A stretch of 36,081 nucleotides of DNA from contig NZ_JAICBZ010000041.1 of the NCBI RefSeq assembly GCF_020179405.1, forward strand, positions 1 to 36,081, written 5' to 3'. Shown piece after piece: positions 16,499 through 24,659 of the stretch. The notes beneath the pieces were generated by a model. It was given only the letters and a program-made list of their open reading frames with translations, searched no databases and was not told where the DNA came from. This DNA comes from Xinfangfangia pollutisoli. Its GTDB lineage: Bacteria; Pseudomonadota; Alphaproteobacteria; Rhodobacterales; Rhodobacteraceae. The position numbers and the translations under genes are program-made. Every line of letters begins with the position of its first letter. Positions within the stretch are counted from its first letter, which is position 1.

Positions 16499-17461
16499 AT
16501 GTCCTATACAGATCACATCTTTGCCGCCTATCGCCAGCGCCTGGCCGCGCTGGAGCAAAGCCCGAACCCCTTCGCCCGCGGCATCGCCTGGGTCGGCGGC
16601 GATTACGTGCCGGTGGCCGAGGCGAAGATCCCGCTTCTGGATCAGGGCTTCCTGCATTCCGACCTGACCTATGACGTGCCGGCGATCTGGAATGGCCGGT
16701 TCTTCCGGCTGGACGACCATCTGGACCGGTTCGAGGCCAGCCTGAAGAAGCTGCGGCTGCAAAGCCCGATTCCGCGGCACGAGATCCGCGACCGGCTGGT
16801 CGAGATGGCGGCGAAAAGCGGCATCCGCGACGCCTATGTGATGATGATCGTGACGCGCGGCCTGCGCTATGTGCGCCAATACGCGCCCGAGGACTGCCAG
16901 AATTTCTGCTATCTGATGGTCACGCCCTATCTTTGGGTCATGGGCGAAGAGGTGCAGAAGACCGGCGGCTCGGCGATCATCGCCCGCACGGTGCGCCGCA
17001 TCCCGCCGGGGGCGATGGACCCGACGGTGAAGAACCTGCAATGGGGCGATTTCACCCGCGCGATCTTCGAGGCGCGCGACCGCGGCGCGATGTATCCGAT
17101 CCTGACCGACGGCGATGCGAACCTGACCGAGGGGTCGGGTTTCAATGTCGTGCTGGTCAGGGACGGCCGGCTCTACACGCCACGGCGCGGCGTTCTGGAA
17201 GGCGTCACCCGCAAATCGGTGCTTGAGGTGGCCGATGGGCTGGGCCTGCCCTGGGTGATCGACGATATCCCGGTGCAGATGGCCTATGACGCCGACGAGA
17301 TCCTGTTCGTCACCACCGCGGGCGGGGTGATGCCGATCACCACGCTGGATGGGCAACCGGTGGGTGACGGGCAGGTCGGCCCGATCAGCCAGGCGCTGTG
17401 GAAGGGCTATTGGGATGCGCATTCCGACCCGGACCTGAGCTTCGCCATCGCCTATGACTGA
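16499..17461 (+). CDS. Class IV PLP-dependent aminotransferase resembling (R)-selective amine transaminases
   Basis: A 320-aa fold-type IV enzyme. Seen: [42 protein letters not shown], catalytic K178 in [12 protein letters not shown]211 in [40 protein letters not shown] and [11 protein letters not shown]. Compared from memory with the Arthrobacter (R)-amine transaminase (ATA-117 parent), both share the NP-x-A-x-G-x-AW start, the LHSD-x-TY motif in place of the branched-chain aminotransferase version, RR-x-P-x(3)-DP-x-VKN-x-QWGD, and the closing TTAGGV. Branched-chain or D-amino acid aminotransferase activity remains possible. It is the last gene of the plus-strand operon and converges on tamB. 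No substrate has been read directly from the sequence. Confidence 0.9.
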   Translation: MSYTDHIFAAYRQRLAALEQSPNPFARGIAWVGGDYVPVAEAKIPLLDQGFLHSDLTYDVPAIWNGRFFRLDDHLDRFEASLKKLRLQSPIPRHEIRDRLVEMAAKSGIRDAYVMMIVTRGLRYVRQYAPEDCQNFCYLMVTPYLWVMGEEVQKTGGSAIIARTVRRIPPGAMDPTVKNLQWGDFTRAIFEARDRGAMYPILTDGDANLTEGSGFNVVLVRDGRLYTPRRGVLEGVTRKSVLEVADGLGLPWVIDDIPVQMAYDADEILFVTTAGGVMPITTLDGQPVGDGQVGPISQALWKGYWDAHSDPDLSFAIAYD

Positions 17462-17475
17462 CTGACGGGCGTCAG
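17462..17475 (+). terminator. Weak hairpin at the end of the aminotransferase operon
   Basis: CTGAC and GTCAG pair around GGGC, followed by TAATCCTTTTCC. It begins directly after the aminotransferase stop and overlaps the end of the converging tamB gene. The stem is only five to six base pairs and the T-rich tract starts six bases later, so it may be weak. Confidence 0.3.
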
Positions 17476-20400
17476 TAATCCTTTTCCAGATAGACGCCGA
17501 TCCCGCTGGACCCGTCGGAATCGACCCGGCCCTTGACCGTCAGCCCCTTGCGCACATCCAGGTTCAGGTTGATGCGCGTATTGCCGTCCTGGCCCAGGCT
17601 GAATTCGGAATACAGGTTGTCCGACAGGTATTTGCCGGCCTTCACCGCCGTCGAGCCATTCGCATCCGTCGACACGTCCAGATCGTCGAAGCCAAAGCCC
17701 TTGCGCAGCTTGCCCACGATCCCCTCGCCGCCCTTGCCGGCCAGCGTGGCCACGGCATTGGCCAGCTGCGCCGCCTGGAAGGCCGAGATCTGGTCAAGCC
17801 CGCGGTCGAACAGCAGATGCGACAGCACCTCTTCCTGCGGCAGTTCCGGCACCGAGCTGAAATTCACCTCCGGCGCATCCGCGGGGCCCTGGACCACCAC
17901 ATAGCTGGTCACGTCATCGCCCGTGGCCGAGGCCGAGACGGTGACATAGGGCACCATACTGCCCTGCAGCACCATCGAGGCATCCGACAGGACCAGCCGC
18001 TTGCCCAGAAGATCCAGCCGGCCGCGGATTAGGTCAAGCCCGCCCGAGGGCACGACATTGGCCAGCGTGCCGCCCAGCCGGATCGTGCCGCCCAGTTCGG
18101 CATCCAGCCCGCGGCCGCGCAGGAAGATGCGGTTCGGCGCCCTGATTTCGACATCAAGCCCCCAGTCCAGCCCGCCCGAACCGCCGGCCGCGCTGTCTTC
18201 GCCCTCGCCCAGACCGGCGCGGTCGCGGGTGGCGCGCACCGCGGCCGTGTCGCCGACATGGTCGATCGCCTCCAGATCGGCGGCGGTGGAAAAGCCGGTC
18301 GAGGGGATGCGCAGTTCCGTCTCGCCCAGAACCACATCGCCCGACAGGGCGGCACGGCCCAGAAGCGGGCCGGTCAGGCGCAGATTGGCGCCCAGGGTGG
18401 TTTCGTAAAGCTCGGGGTCGCGCAGCGCCACCGCATCGGCGGCAATGTCCAGATCGGCCGGGTAGGGCGCGGTCAGGCCCAGCGTGCCGCCCAGGCGCAG
18501 CCGCCCGCCGCGTTGCGCCTCGGCCGTGGCCGAGATGCGGGCCGAGCCGCCGGCCAGATCGGCCGAGGCCGCCACCCGTTCCAGCGCCAGGCTGCGGGCC
18601 GGAACCGCGATGCTGCCGCCCGACAGGGTGACGCGGCCCGACAGGTTCTGCAGCGCCCATCCGCCGCGCAGCGCCAGATCGTAGCCCAGCGTGCCGGCCA
18701 GATGCAGGGCCTCGGTAAAGCTGTTGACGATGCCGGCCTGGCCGGTGCCGGTCACGGTCAGATCGGGCGCGCGCGCGTCGACCCGGCCGGTCAGGCGGGC
18801 GTCGATCCCGGCGGGCCCGGCGATGCGCAGATCCGAGACCAGCGTTTCGCCTTCGGGGCGGACGCGGCCCGACAGGGTGACCGGGCCGGGGAATTCCGGC
18901 GCGATCAGCGCCAGATTGGCCAGCCGCGCCTTCACATCCAGCGACCCGCCGCCGGCATCGGTGACATCCGCGGTCAGCTGCGGTGTGGCCAGCTTCAACC
19001 CGGTCAGCTGCGCTGCGCCGTCGCGCAGCAGGCCCGACAGCGCCAGATCGGCGGTGCCGGCCAGCAGCCGGTCCAGCTCGGCCTGGCCGGTGCGCAGGTT
19101 CTGGCCCTTGCCCTGCAGCGCGCCGGTGCCGTTCTGCGCATTGCCCGAGAACCGCGCCTCGACATCCAGGCCCCCGCCGAAGCTGCCGCCCAGATCGCCC
19201 AGATCGGCCCATTGCAGCCGCCCCTCGACCAGGCTGTCGCCCGAGGTCAGCTTGCCCGTGCCGGTGAAGACCAGGCTGGCGGCCTTGGCCGTAAGGCTGC
19301 GCAGGGTCAGCCCGGTTTCATCGCGCAGGACCGAGGCGTCGATCTGCGAGGACCCGGCCAGCAGCCGGTCGGCCTGGGCGATGCCGGTCAACAGACGCTC
19401 GGCCTGCAGCGACAGGTCCAGATCGAAGGCGCCGCTCAGCACGCTGCCTTCGCCCTCGGCCCGCAGCACCGCCTTGCCGCCCAGGGGCCGCCCGGCCAGG
19501 GCCGAGAAGCGGCCCAGATCGTCGGCGGTCAATTCGCCATGCCCGACCGCTTTCATCGCGGTGTCCAGCCCTTCGATCCGCAGCCCGCCGGTCAGCCCGT
19601 AGCCATCGCCGGCAAGCGTGATCAGCGGCAGGTTCAGCCCGTCTTCGCCTTCGCGCCAATACAGGATGGTGCGCCCCATCACGATGCTGCCCAGGGCCGA
19701 GGCCAGGGCGGTATCGGTGGGCGACAACCCCTCGGCCGTGTAGCTGAGCGTTGCGCCCAGGCTGGCCTTGCCCGCTTCGCGACCGATCCGCCCCGACCCC
19801 GAAAGCTCGGCCCGCGAGGCGTCGAAATCGGGGCGGTCCAGCCCCTCGATCACCAGGCTTCCGGTCCAGCCATCGCCTTGCGTCGCATCGAAGGCCAGCG
19901 TCAGATCGGCCCGGTTGACCCGGGTTTCCGGCCCGGTCAGCGGCAGCAGCACCGCCGATCCGTCGGGGCTGGCGATCTGCGCCTTCAGGTCGAAATCGCT
20001 GGGCAGCCCGTCGGTGGCCAGGCCCAGCGTTCCCGACAGGTTCAGCCGGTCCGAGGCCAGCGACAGCTGGTCCAGCCGCAGATTGCCCTCGGGCCAAAGC
20101 CGTCCCGCCAGATCGAATTTCAGCGACCGGCCCAGGAATTCGGCATATTGCGGCAGGAACAGCGGCGCCGGATCGCCTTGCAGCCGGGCCGAGAAGCTGT
20201 GCAGCCCCTTGGCATCGGTGGCGATGGTGACGGGGCCGGCAAGGCGGGGCGTGCCGTCGGTTTCCAGCCGGATCTCGGCCGCGAAATCGCTGAGCGTGCC
20301 CTTGCCCTTGACCGTCAGCGCCGCTTCCGGCTGGCCGGGCAGGCCCAGCAGCCGCGCGGCGATGCCGCCCGCGTCTTCGCGCGCGTCCAGATCCAGATCC

Positions 20401-20996
20401 AGCGCCCGGTTGGTGTTGGAATAGGTGGCGGCCAGTTTCACCTGACCCGAGGGGCCACTGTCATTGCGCTGCAATTCCAGCCTGGCATTGCCATTGCCAT
20501 TGGCCAGCGACAGGGCGGCCGACAGGCTGGCCTCGACCGGCTCGCCCAGAACCGGGGCGCCCAGGACGATGCGCTTGGCCGAGATCTGGTCGATCTCGAC
20601 CGAAACCGGCAGGTCGGGCAGGGCAAAGGGCGTGGCTTCGGGACTGGGCGCCTCGGGCGCGCTGACGGGCATGCGGTCAAGCGTGATCGTCTCGGCACTG
20701 AGCTGGTTGACCAGCACTTCGCCGCGCAGCAGCGAAGACCGGCTCCAGTCCAGCACCACTTTGTCCAGGGTGATCCAGGTGCCGCTGTCATCGGCGATTT
20801 CAAGCCGGTCGATCGTCGCGCGCGACGACAGGGCGCCCTGAAAGCCGGTGATGGTGACCTTGCGCCCGGCGCCTGACAGATTGTCCTCCAGAAAGGCGGT
20901 CAGATAGCTGCGGTCGTCTTCCTGGGCCTGCAGCTGCTGCGGCAGGGCGGCGGTGCCAAGGCTGGCGGTCAGAAGAAGGATCGGAAGGTGTCGCAT
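17472..20996 (-). CDS. tamB: Translocation and assembly module subunit TamB
   Basis: A 1174-aa envelope-spanning protein. The N-terminus MRHLPILLLTASLGTAALPQQLQA is a signal sequence/anchor. The body is a long series of beta-rich repeats with no catalytic motifs (for example DRLEIADDSGTWITLDKVVLDWS near the start, and later GTLGLATDGLPSDF and GRVRPEGETLVSDL). The C-terminus holds the conserved TamB (DUF490) domain: LDLIRGRLDLLGKRLVLSDASM, YVVVQGPADAPEVNFSS, LPQEEVLSHLLFDR and an aromatic C-terminal residue (GVYLEKDY). With TamA it works in outer-membrane protein assembly and lipid transport. Its start overlaps the tamA stop by one base (TGATG). It is shorter than the gammaproteobacterial protein (about 1250 aa), as is usual in alphaproteobacteria. 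Confidence 0.94.
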   Translation of the reverse strand: MRHLPILLLTASLGTAALPQQLQAQEDDRSYLTAFLEDNLSGAGRKVTITGFQGALSSRATIDRLEIADDSGTWITLDKVVLDWSRSSLLRGEVLVNQLSAETITLDRMPVSAPEAPSPEATPFALPDLPVSVEIDQISAKRIVLGAPVLGEPVEASLSAALSLANGNGNARLELQRNDSGPSGQVKLAATYSNTNRALDLDLDAREDAGGIAARLLGLPGQPEAALTVKGKGTLSDFAAEIRLETDGTPRLAGPVTIATDAKGLHSFSARLQGDPAPLFLPQYAEFLGRSLKFDLAGRLWPEGNLRLDQLSLASDRLNLSGTLGLATDGLPSDFDLKAQIASPDGSAVLLPLTGPETRVNRADLTLAFDATQGDGWTGSLVIEGLDRPDFDASRAELSGSGRIGREAGKASLGATLSYTAEGLSPTDTALASALGSIVMGRTILYWREGEDGLNLPLITLAGDGYGLTGGLRIEGLDTAMKAVGHGELTADDLGRFSALAGRPLGGKAVLRAEGEGSVLSGAFDLDLSLQAERLLTGIAQADRLLAGSSQIDASVLRDETGLTLRSLTAKAASLVFTGTGKLTSGDSLVEGRLQWADLGDLGGSFGGGLDVEARFSGNAQNGTGALQGKGQNLRTGQAELDRLLAGTADLALSGLLRDGAAQLTGLKLATPQLTADVTDAGGGSLDVKARLANLALIAPEFPGPVTLSGRVRPEGETLVSDLRIAGPAGIDARLTGRVDARAPDLTVTGTGQAGIVNSFTEALHLAGTLGYDLALRGGWALQNLSGRVTLSGGSIAVPARSLALERVAASADLAGGSARISATAEAQRGGRLRLGGTLGLTAPYPADLDIAADAVALRDPELYETTLGANLRLTGPLLGRAALSGDVVLGETELRIPSTGFSTAADLEAIDHVGDTAAVRATRDRAGLGEGEDSAAGGSGGLDWGLDVEIRAPNRIFLRGRGLDAELGGTIRLGGTLANVVPSGGLDLIRGRLDLLGKRLVLSDASMVLQGSMVPYVTVSASATGDDVTSYVVVQGPADAPEVNFSSVPELPQEEVLSHLLFDRGLDQISAFQAAQLANAVATLAGKGGEGIVGKLRKGFGFDDLDVSTDANGSTAVKAGKYLSDNLYSEFSLGQDGNTRINLNLDVRKGLTVKGRVDSDGSSGIGVYLEKDY

Positions 20997-22873
20997 CAGA
21001 AGGACTGCCCCAGGCCGATGTAAAGCTGAACCCCGTCGCCGGTATTGCCGCCCACGGGTGTGGCGACATCCAGCCGGATCGGGCCGAAGCCGGTTTCATA
21101 GCGCAACCCCAGGCCGGCGCCGGAATGCCAGTCGCCGTCATCCGAGAAGAAGCCGTCCACATCGACTCGGCCGATGTCGAAGAAGCCCACGACCCCGATG
21201 CTTGAGGTGATCCGGCTGCGCACCTCGACCGAGGCCGCCAGCATGTAGGTGCCGCCGATCAGGTAATCGGAACTGCCGTTGCGGGCGATCGGAACGCCCA
21301 GCGATTGGTAGGGCTGGCCGCGCACGGTGCCGCCGCCGCCCGAGAAGAACAGATCGTCGCGCGGCGTGTCCAGAAGCGTGCTGCCCAGGATCGCGCCGCC
21401 CTGGATGCGGGCGGCCAGCGTCACGCCCTTTTCGGCGCCGAAACTGCGATAGCCGCGGGTGTCGAAGGTCAGTTTCGCGCCCGATCCGGTGGTGCCAAGG
21501 CCCAGGAAGGGCTTGGCAGTGGCGTCGATATAGAAGCCGCCCTTCGGATCGGTGGTGCTGTCGCGCCGGTCCCAGGTGGCGCCCAGCGGCAGCGAGAAGT
21601 TGCGATAGCGGAAATCGCCGCCCGGATCGCTGCCCTGGGTGTATTTGTAGCTGATCCCGGCCTTTAGCGTCAGGCTTTCGGAATAGTAATGGATGAAGGA
21701 CAGGCCGAATTCGGCCGTGTCCGAACTGTAATCGACCGCATCCTCATGCGACAGATCGAAGGCCAGGCTGGCGGTCGTGTCGGCCGAAGGCGTCGCCGGA
21801 CGGTCCAGCTTGACGCCGATGGCGTAATCGGTGCCGCTGGTTGCCGCGCCGATATTGGTGACGGCACCTTTCAGCGTCAGCCGCTCGCCGCCGCCGAACA
21901 GGTTGCGATGGATCCATTCGGCCGTCAGCGAGACGCCGTCATCGGTGGCGATCTCGGCGCCGGCGGAATAGCGGCGGCGCTTCTGCTCGGTCACGGTGAT
22001 CTCGATCGGCAGCAGGCCGCCATTTTGCAGCACTTCGCCTTCGGCCAGCACCACACTGGCGAAAACCCCGGTGCGGCGCAGGCGGGTGGCGGCGCGGTCC
22101 AGTTCGGTCTGGCTGAAGCGTTCGCCCGGTTTCAGCCCGGCGATCTTGATGATGCGGGCCAGCTCCATCCGCTCGGCCCCTTTCACGGTGACCGGGCCGA
22201 AGGCCAGTTCGGGACCCGGCGCCATGACGATATCGGCGGCAAGCGTCGCATCGCGGTGATTGGCGATCAGATCGTCGCGCGCCACCTGCGCCTTGGCATG
22301 GCCCTCTTCGCGCCAGCCCAGCACCGCGGCATCGACCGCTGCCTCGACCAGCCCCGCCTTGGCGGTCTGGCCGGCGCGAAAGCCTTCGGGAAGTTCGGTG
22401 CCATGGGCCAGCGGCGCGATCTGCGCCTTGGAAAAGGCAAAGCGCGGGCCCGGGTCGATGCTGATCGCCGCCACCCCAACCGTGTTCGGCGCGTTCAGCG
22501 GCGCGATGTCGGCGACCTCGCGGCCATCGAAAGTGATGTGGATCACCGCGCTGTAATAGCCCTCGGCATAAAGCGCGCCCAGCAGGCGGGCGTAATCGGC
22601 CCGCGCGGCGGCGAACAGATCCTGCGGGTCGGTCAGGCGTTCGTCGCGCTGGGCCAGCAGCAGCGAATTGGCGCGCAGGGCCTTGGTCAGGGCCTTGTCC
22701 TCGCCCTTGACGGTGAAGTCGAAGCGGTCAAGCGCCTGCAGCGGTTGGGTCGGAAGAACCAGCGCCGAGATCATCAGCGCCGCGGCCAGCGCCGGGCGCA
22801 GCCTGCTTGCGCCGCCCTGCAGGGCCCTGGTCCGTCCTGCGCCGCCTTGCCGTTTCATCGCCCCGATCCGCAC
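20996..22873 (-). CDS. tamA: Outer-membrane assembly protein TamA (Omp85 family)
   Basis: A 625-aa BamA-like outer-membrane protein. The GTG at 22873 is chosen because TAGGAG lies 6 nt before it; the ATG five codons later (22858) has only a weak site. After a signal peptide (hydrophobic LRPALAAALMISALVLPTQPLQA) come POTRA-type domains (FDFTVKGEDKALTKALRAN, LLGALYAEGYYSAVIHITFDG, LKPGERFSQTELDRAATRLR), then a C-terminal 16-strand-type barrel. The barrel includes WIHRNLFGGGERL, GGGGTVRGQPYQSLG (the Omp85 loop-6 VRGY/F-type motif, here VRGQP) and the closing GVQLYIGLGQSF with a terminal Phe. It is cotranscribed with tamB. The divergent 300-bp region upstream holds its candidate promoter. Confidence 0.94.
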   Translation of the reverse strand: MRIGAMKRQGGAGRTRALQGGASRLRPALAAALMISALVLPTQPLQALDRFDFTVKGEDKALTKALRANSLLLAQRDERLTDPQDLFAAARADYARLLGALYAEGYYSAVIHITFDGREVADIAPLNAPNTVGVAAISIDPGPRFAFSKAQIAPLAHGTELPEGFRAGQTAKAGLVEAAVDAAVLGWREEGHAKAQVARDDLIANHRDATLAADIVMAPGPELAFGPVTVKGAERMELARIIKIAGLKPGERFSQTELDRAATRLRRTGVFASVVLAEGEVLQNGGLLPIEITVTEQKRRRYSAGAEIATDDGVSLTAEWIHRNLFGGGERLTLKGAVTNIGAATSGTDYAIGVKLDRPATPSADTTASLAFDLSHEDAVDYSSDTAEFGLSFIHYYSESLTLKAGISYKYTQGSDPGGDFRYRNFSLPLGATWDRRDSTTDPKGGFYIDATAKPFLGLGTTGSGAKLTFDTRGYRSFGAEKGVTLAARIQGGAILGSTLLDTPRDDLFFSGGGGTVRGQPYQSLGVPIARNGSSDYLIGGTYMLAASVEVRSRITSSIGVVGFFDIGRVDVDGFFSDDGDWHSGAGLGLRYETGFGPIRLDVATPVGGNTGDGVQLYIGLGQSF

Positions 22874-23173
22874 CGAAAACTCCTACTTCAACCATTGCCA
22901 TCGCCATGCTTCGGCGAAGGGCACTGTCTACGCATTGCTGCTAAGGGGCCCTGCTTCGCGCGACAATGGCATATCTGTGGCGCATCCGCGGCCCGCTTCG
23001 CGCAGAGTCGCAAGAAACGCGAAACTGTTCAACATTTTAACGACAATCTCCGCCCGATCCGGTGCCTGGACGTTAAGGTGATGGGCAAGTTTCTGCCGCC
23101 CCGCGCGTCATGTCTTTGTGATTTCGCCATGCGCATATGCGGCAGCCCAGCACCAGTGCAGGAGGAGCTTGCC
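22874..23173. other. Divergent intergenic region between tamA and the methyltransferase gene
   Basis: 300 bp without a convincing gene. On the minus strand TTGTCG (22966-22961), 17 nt, then TAGCAG (22943-22938) is a candidate tamA promoter. On the plus strand no -35/-10 pair with good spacing was found. An AT-rich patch (TTCAACATTTTAACG, around 23027-23041) is the best place for a methyltransferase promoter. I see no tRNA, long inverted repeat or small ORF with a ribosome site. Confidence 0.4.
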
Positions 23174-23815
23174 ATGTCGCTTGACGGATATGATCTGGAC
23201 CAGGCCTATGAAATCCACGGCCCGGATGAGGCGCGTCGCATGTATGGCGACTGGGCGCGCGATTACGATGACAGTTTCGGCCGCGCCTGGGGCTATGTCG
23301 CGCCGCGCGAAATCGCCACGATCCTGCGCGGCGAACTGGCGCTGAGCAATGCGGGCGCCGCGGCAGAGATTCTGGATATCGGCGCGGGCACGGGCCTGGT
23401 GGCCGAAAGCCTGCGCGGGCTGGTGGTCGATGCGCTGGACATCACGCCCGAGATGCTTGACGTGGCCCGGTCCAAGGGTTTGTACCGCGCCCTGACGCTG
23501 GGCGATCTGACCGGCCAGCTGCCGATCGCCGATGCCAGCTATGACGCGATCATCAGCTGCGGCACCTTCACCCATGGCCATGTCGGCCCCGAATGCTTTG
23601 ACGAATTGCTGCGCATCACCCGGCCCGGCGCGATCTTTGCCTGCGGCACGATCGGCCCGGTCCTGGACGGCGCCGGCTTCGGCTCGGCCCTGGCGCGGCT
23701 GGTGGCGCGCGGCCGCATCACCCCGGTCGCCTGGCGCGATATCCCGATCTACGAAGATGCCGAACACCCCCACAAGGACGACCGCGGGCTGGTGATGGTG
23801 TTCCGCAAGCTTTAG
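23174..23815 (+). CDS. Class I SAM-dependent methyltransferase
   Basis: A 213-aa methyltransferase. The start at 23174 has a strong AGGAGGAG ribosome site; the long open frame upstream lies antisense to tamA and is rejected. Seen: an N-terminal helical segment with [20 protein letters not shown] motif [17 protein letters not shown] at residues 65-80, the acidic end of strand 2 in [34 protein letters not shown] (motif for strand 4) and [15 protein letters not shown]. This is the arrangement of small-molecule methyltransferases (Methyltransf_11/25 type). The substrate is not recognisable. It stands alone between tamA (divergent) and the rimP operon (same strand, 205 nt downstream), so context gives no function. 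Confidence 0.88.
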   Translation: MSLDGYDLDQAYEIHGPDEARRMYGDWARDYDDSFGRAWGYVAPREIATILRGELALSNAGAAAEILDIGAGTGLVAESLRGLVVDALDITPEMLDVARSKGLYRALTLGDLTGQLPIADASYDAIISCGTFTHGHVGPECFDELLRITRPGAIFACGTIGPVLDGAGFGSALARLVARGRITPVAWRDIPIYEDAEHPHKDDRGLVMVFRKL

Positions 23816-23831
23816 GACAAGGGCGCCCGGT

Positions 23832-23851
23832 CGGCCCGGCGCGCCGGGCCG
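23832..23851 (+). terminator. GC palindrome after the methyltransferase gene (possible terminator)
   Basis: A perfect 20-bp GC-only palindrome (arms CGGCCCGGCG / CGCCGGGCCG) lies 17 nt after the methyltransferase stop, followed by GCTTTCGG with just three T. It could act as a Rho-assisted or weak intrinsic terminator separating this gene from the rimP operon. Confidence 0.4.
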
Positions 23852-23900
23852 GCTTTCGGCGGCTGCTTTCAACACTTGTGGCGCGCGCTGCTGTTGTGCC

Positions 23901-23929
23901 TTGCAGACTCGGCCCTGCGCGCGTATATC
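23901..23929 (+). promoter_or_regulatory. Promoter of the rimP-nusA-ylxR-infB operon
   Basis: TTGCAG (23901-23906), a 17-nt spacer and TATATC (23924-23929) form one of the best sigma70-type matches in the window. A start near 23936 gives a leader of about 85 nt before the rimP ATG at 24021. Confidence 0.65.
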
Positions 23930-23935
23930 CGCATT

Positions 23936-24020
23936 CAACAGCGGTTTCGGGGTCCAAACTCGAAGCTACCGAAAGTCACGGGCGGGCCGCTGGGTCCGCC
24001 TTTTTGTTTTCCGGGATCGC
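23936..24020 (+). ncRNA. rimP leader: probable transcription attenuator
   Basis: The leader has two predicted stems. TTTCGG (23945-23950) can pair with CCGAAA (23969-23974). It is followed by a full intrinsic terminator: GGCGGGCC (23981-23988), loop GCTG, GGTCCGCC (23993-24000, one G-U), then TTTTTGTTTT ending only 10 nt before the rimP ATG. A terminator between a promoter and its first gene implies conditional readthrough. I recall a described alphaproteobacterial rimP-leader attenuator with a 3' terminator in front of rimP-nusA; whether this sequence belongs to that model needs a covariance search. Feedback by NusA is an attractive but unproven idea. Confidence 0.65.
23981..24010 (+). terminator. 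Intrinsic terminator inside the rimP leader
   Basis: An 8-bp GC-rich stem with a GCTG loop is followed directly by TTTTTGTTTT. It could alternatively be the terminator of the upstream methyltransferase transcript, but the promoter at 23901-23929 lies between the two, so it must also affect rimP transcription. Confidence 0.75.
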
Positions 24021-24632
24021 ATGAACGACCTTATCGCCAAGACTGCCATTGACCGCCGCCTGGCCGACATTGTCGGCCCGGTGATCGAGGGCCTGGGCTT
24101 CGAACTGATCCGCCTGCGGCTGATGGGCGGGCATGGCAAGGTGCAGAAGACCCTGCAGATCATGGCCGACCGCCCCGAAGGCGGCATCGGCGTGGAAGAT
24201 TGCGGGGCGATTTCCACCGCCGTCTCGGCGGTTTTGGATGTCGAAGACCCGATCGAGGACAATTACGTGCTGGAAGTTTCCAGCCCGGGCATCGACCGGC
24301 CGCTGACGCGCCTGAAGGATTTCGAGACCTGGAAGGGTTGGGAAGCCCGGATCGAGACCTCGGAACTGATCGACGGCCGCCGCCGCTTCAAGGGCGGGCT
24401 GATGGGCGTCGAGGGCGAGGAAGTGCTGATCGAGATCGAGGAAGGCGGCCAGGACCTGACCATCGGCCTGCGCTTCGACTGGCTGTCGGATGCGAAGCTG
24501 ATCCTGACCGACGAGCTGATCGCCGAGATGCTGCGGCAGAAGAAGGTGGCGCTGCCGGAAGACGGCGGCTTCGACGAGATCGACGAAACCGAAGGGGATG
24601 ACGAAGAAGACGTCCCCGAGACCAAACACTGA
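24021..24632 (+). CDS. rimP: Ribosome maturation factor RimP
   Basis: A 203-aa protein for 30S subunit maturation. The start ATG at 24021 gives the family N-terminus ([20 protein letters not shown]). Seen: [16 protein letters not shown], then [21 protein letters not shown], the hallmark [14 protein letters not shown], and [15 protein letters not shown] leading into the C-terminal SH3-like domain ([16 protein letters not shown]). After about residue 165 comes an acidic tail ([14 protein letters not shown]), so the protein is longer than E. coli RimP (about 150 aa); such tails are common in alphaproteobacteria. No clear Shine-Dalgarno precedes the ATG: the bases are CCGGGATCGC after the terminator T run. 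Initiation may thus also be sensitive to the leader structure. It is the first gene of the operon with nusA 27 nt downstream. Confidence 0.95.
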   Translation: MNDLIAKTAIDRRLADIVGPVIEGLGFELIRLRLMGGHGKVQKTLQIMADRPEGGIGVEDCGAISTAVSAVLDVEDPIEDNYVLEVSSPGIDRPLTRLKDFETWKGWEARIETSELIDGRRRFKGGLMGVEGEEVLIEIEEGGQDLTIGLRFDWLSDAKLILTDELIAEMLRQKKVALPEDGGFDEIDETEGDDEEDVPETKH

Positions 24633-24659
24633 ACCGGAAACCGGGCGGGAGCTAGACCC

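Noticed and set aside
13580-17422. A 1280-codon open frame on the minus strand opposite the binding-protein and aminotransferase genes
   Set aside because: It is a high-GC shadow: Arg/His/Gln-rich without domains, and it lies antisense to three genes with clear motifs and ribosome sites.
18258-20876. An 872-codon open frame antisense to tamB
   Set aside because: Gln/Arg/Gly-rich shadow typical of GC-rich DNA. TamB in the opposite frame has a signal sequence, the conserved C-terminal domain and coupling to tamA.
23092-23173. TTGTGA and CATATG upstream of the methyltransferase gene as a promoter
   Set aside because: The spacing is only about 12 nt, too short for a sigma70-type promoter.
23832-23851. 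The 20-bp GC palindrome as an attachment or recombination site
   Set aside because: No integrase, direct repeats or foreign genes are nearby; a terminator-like role is simpler.
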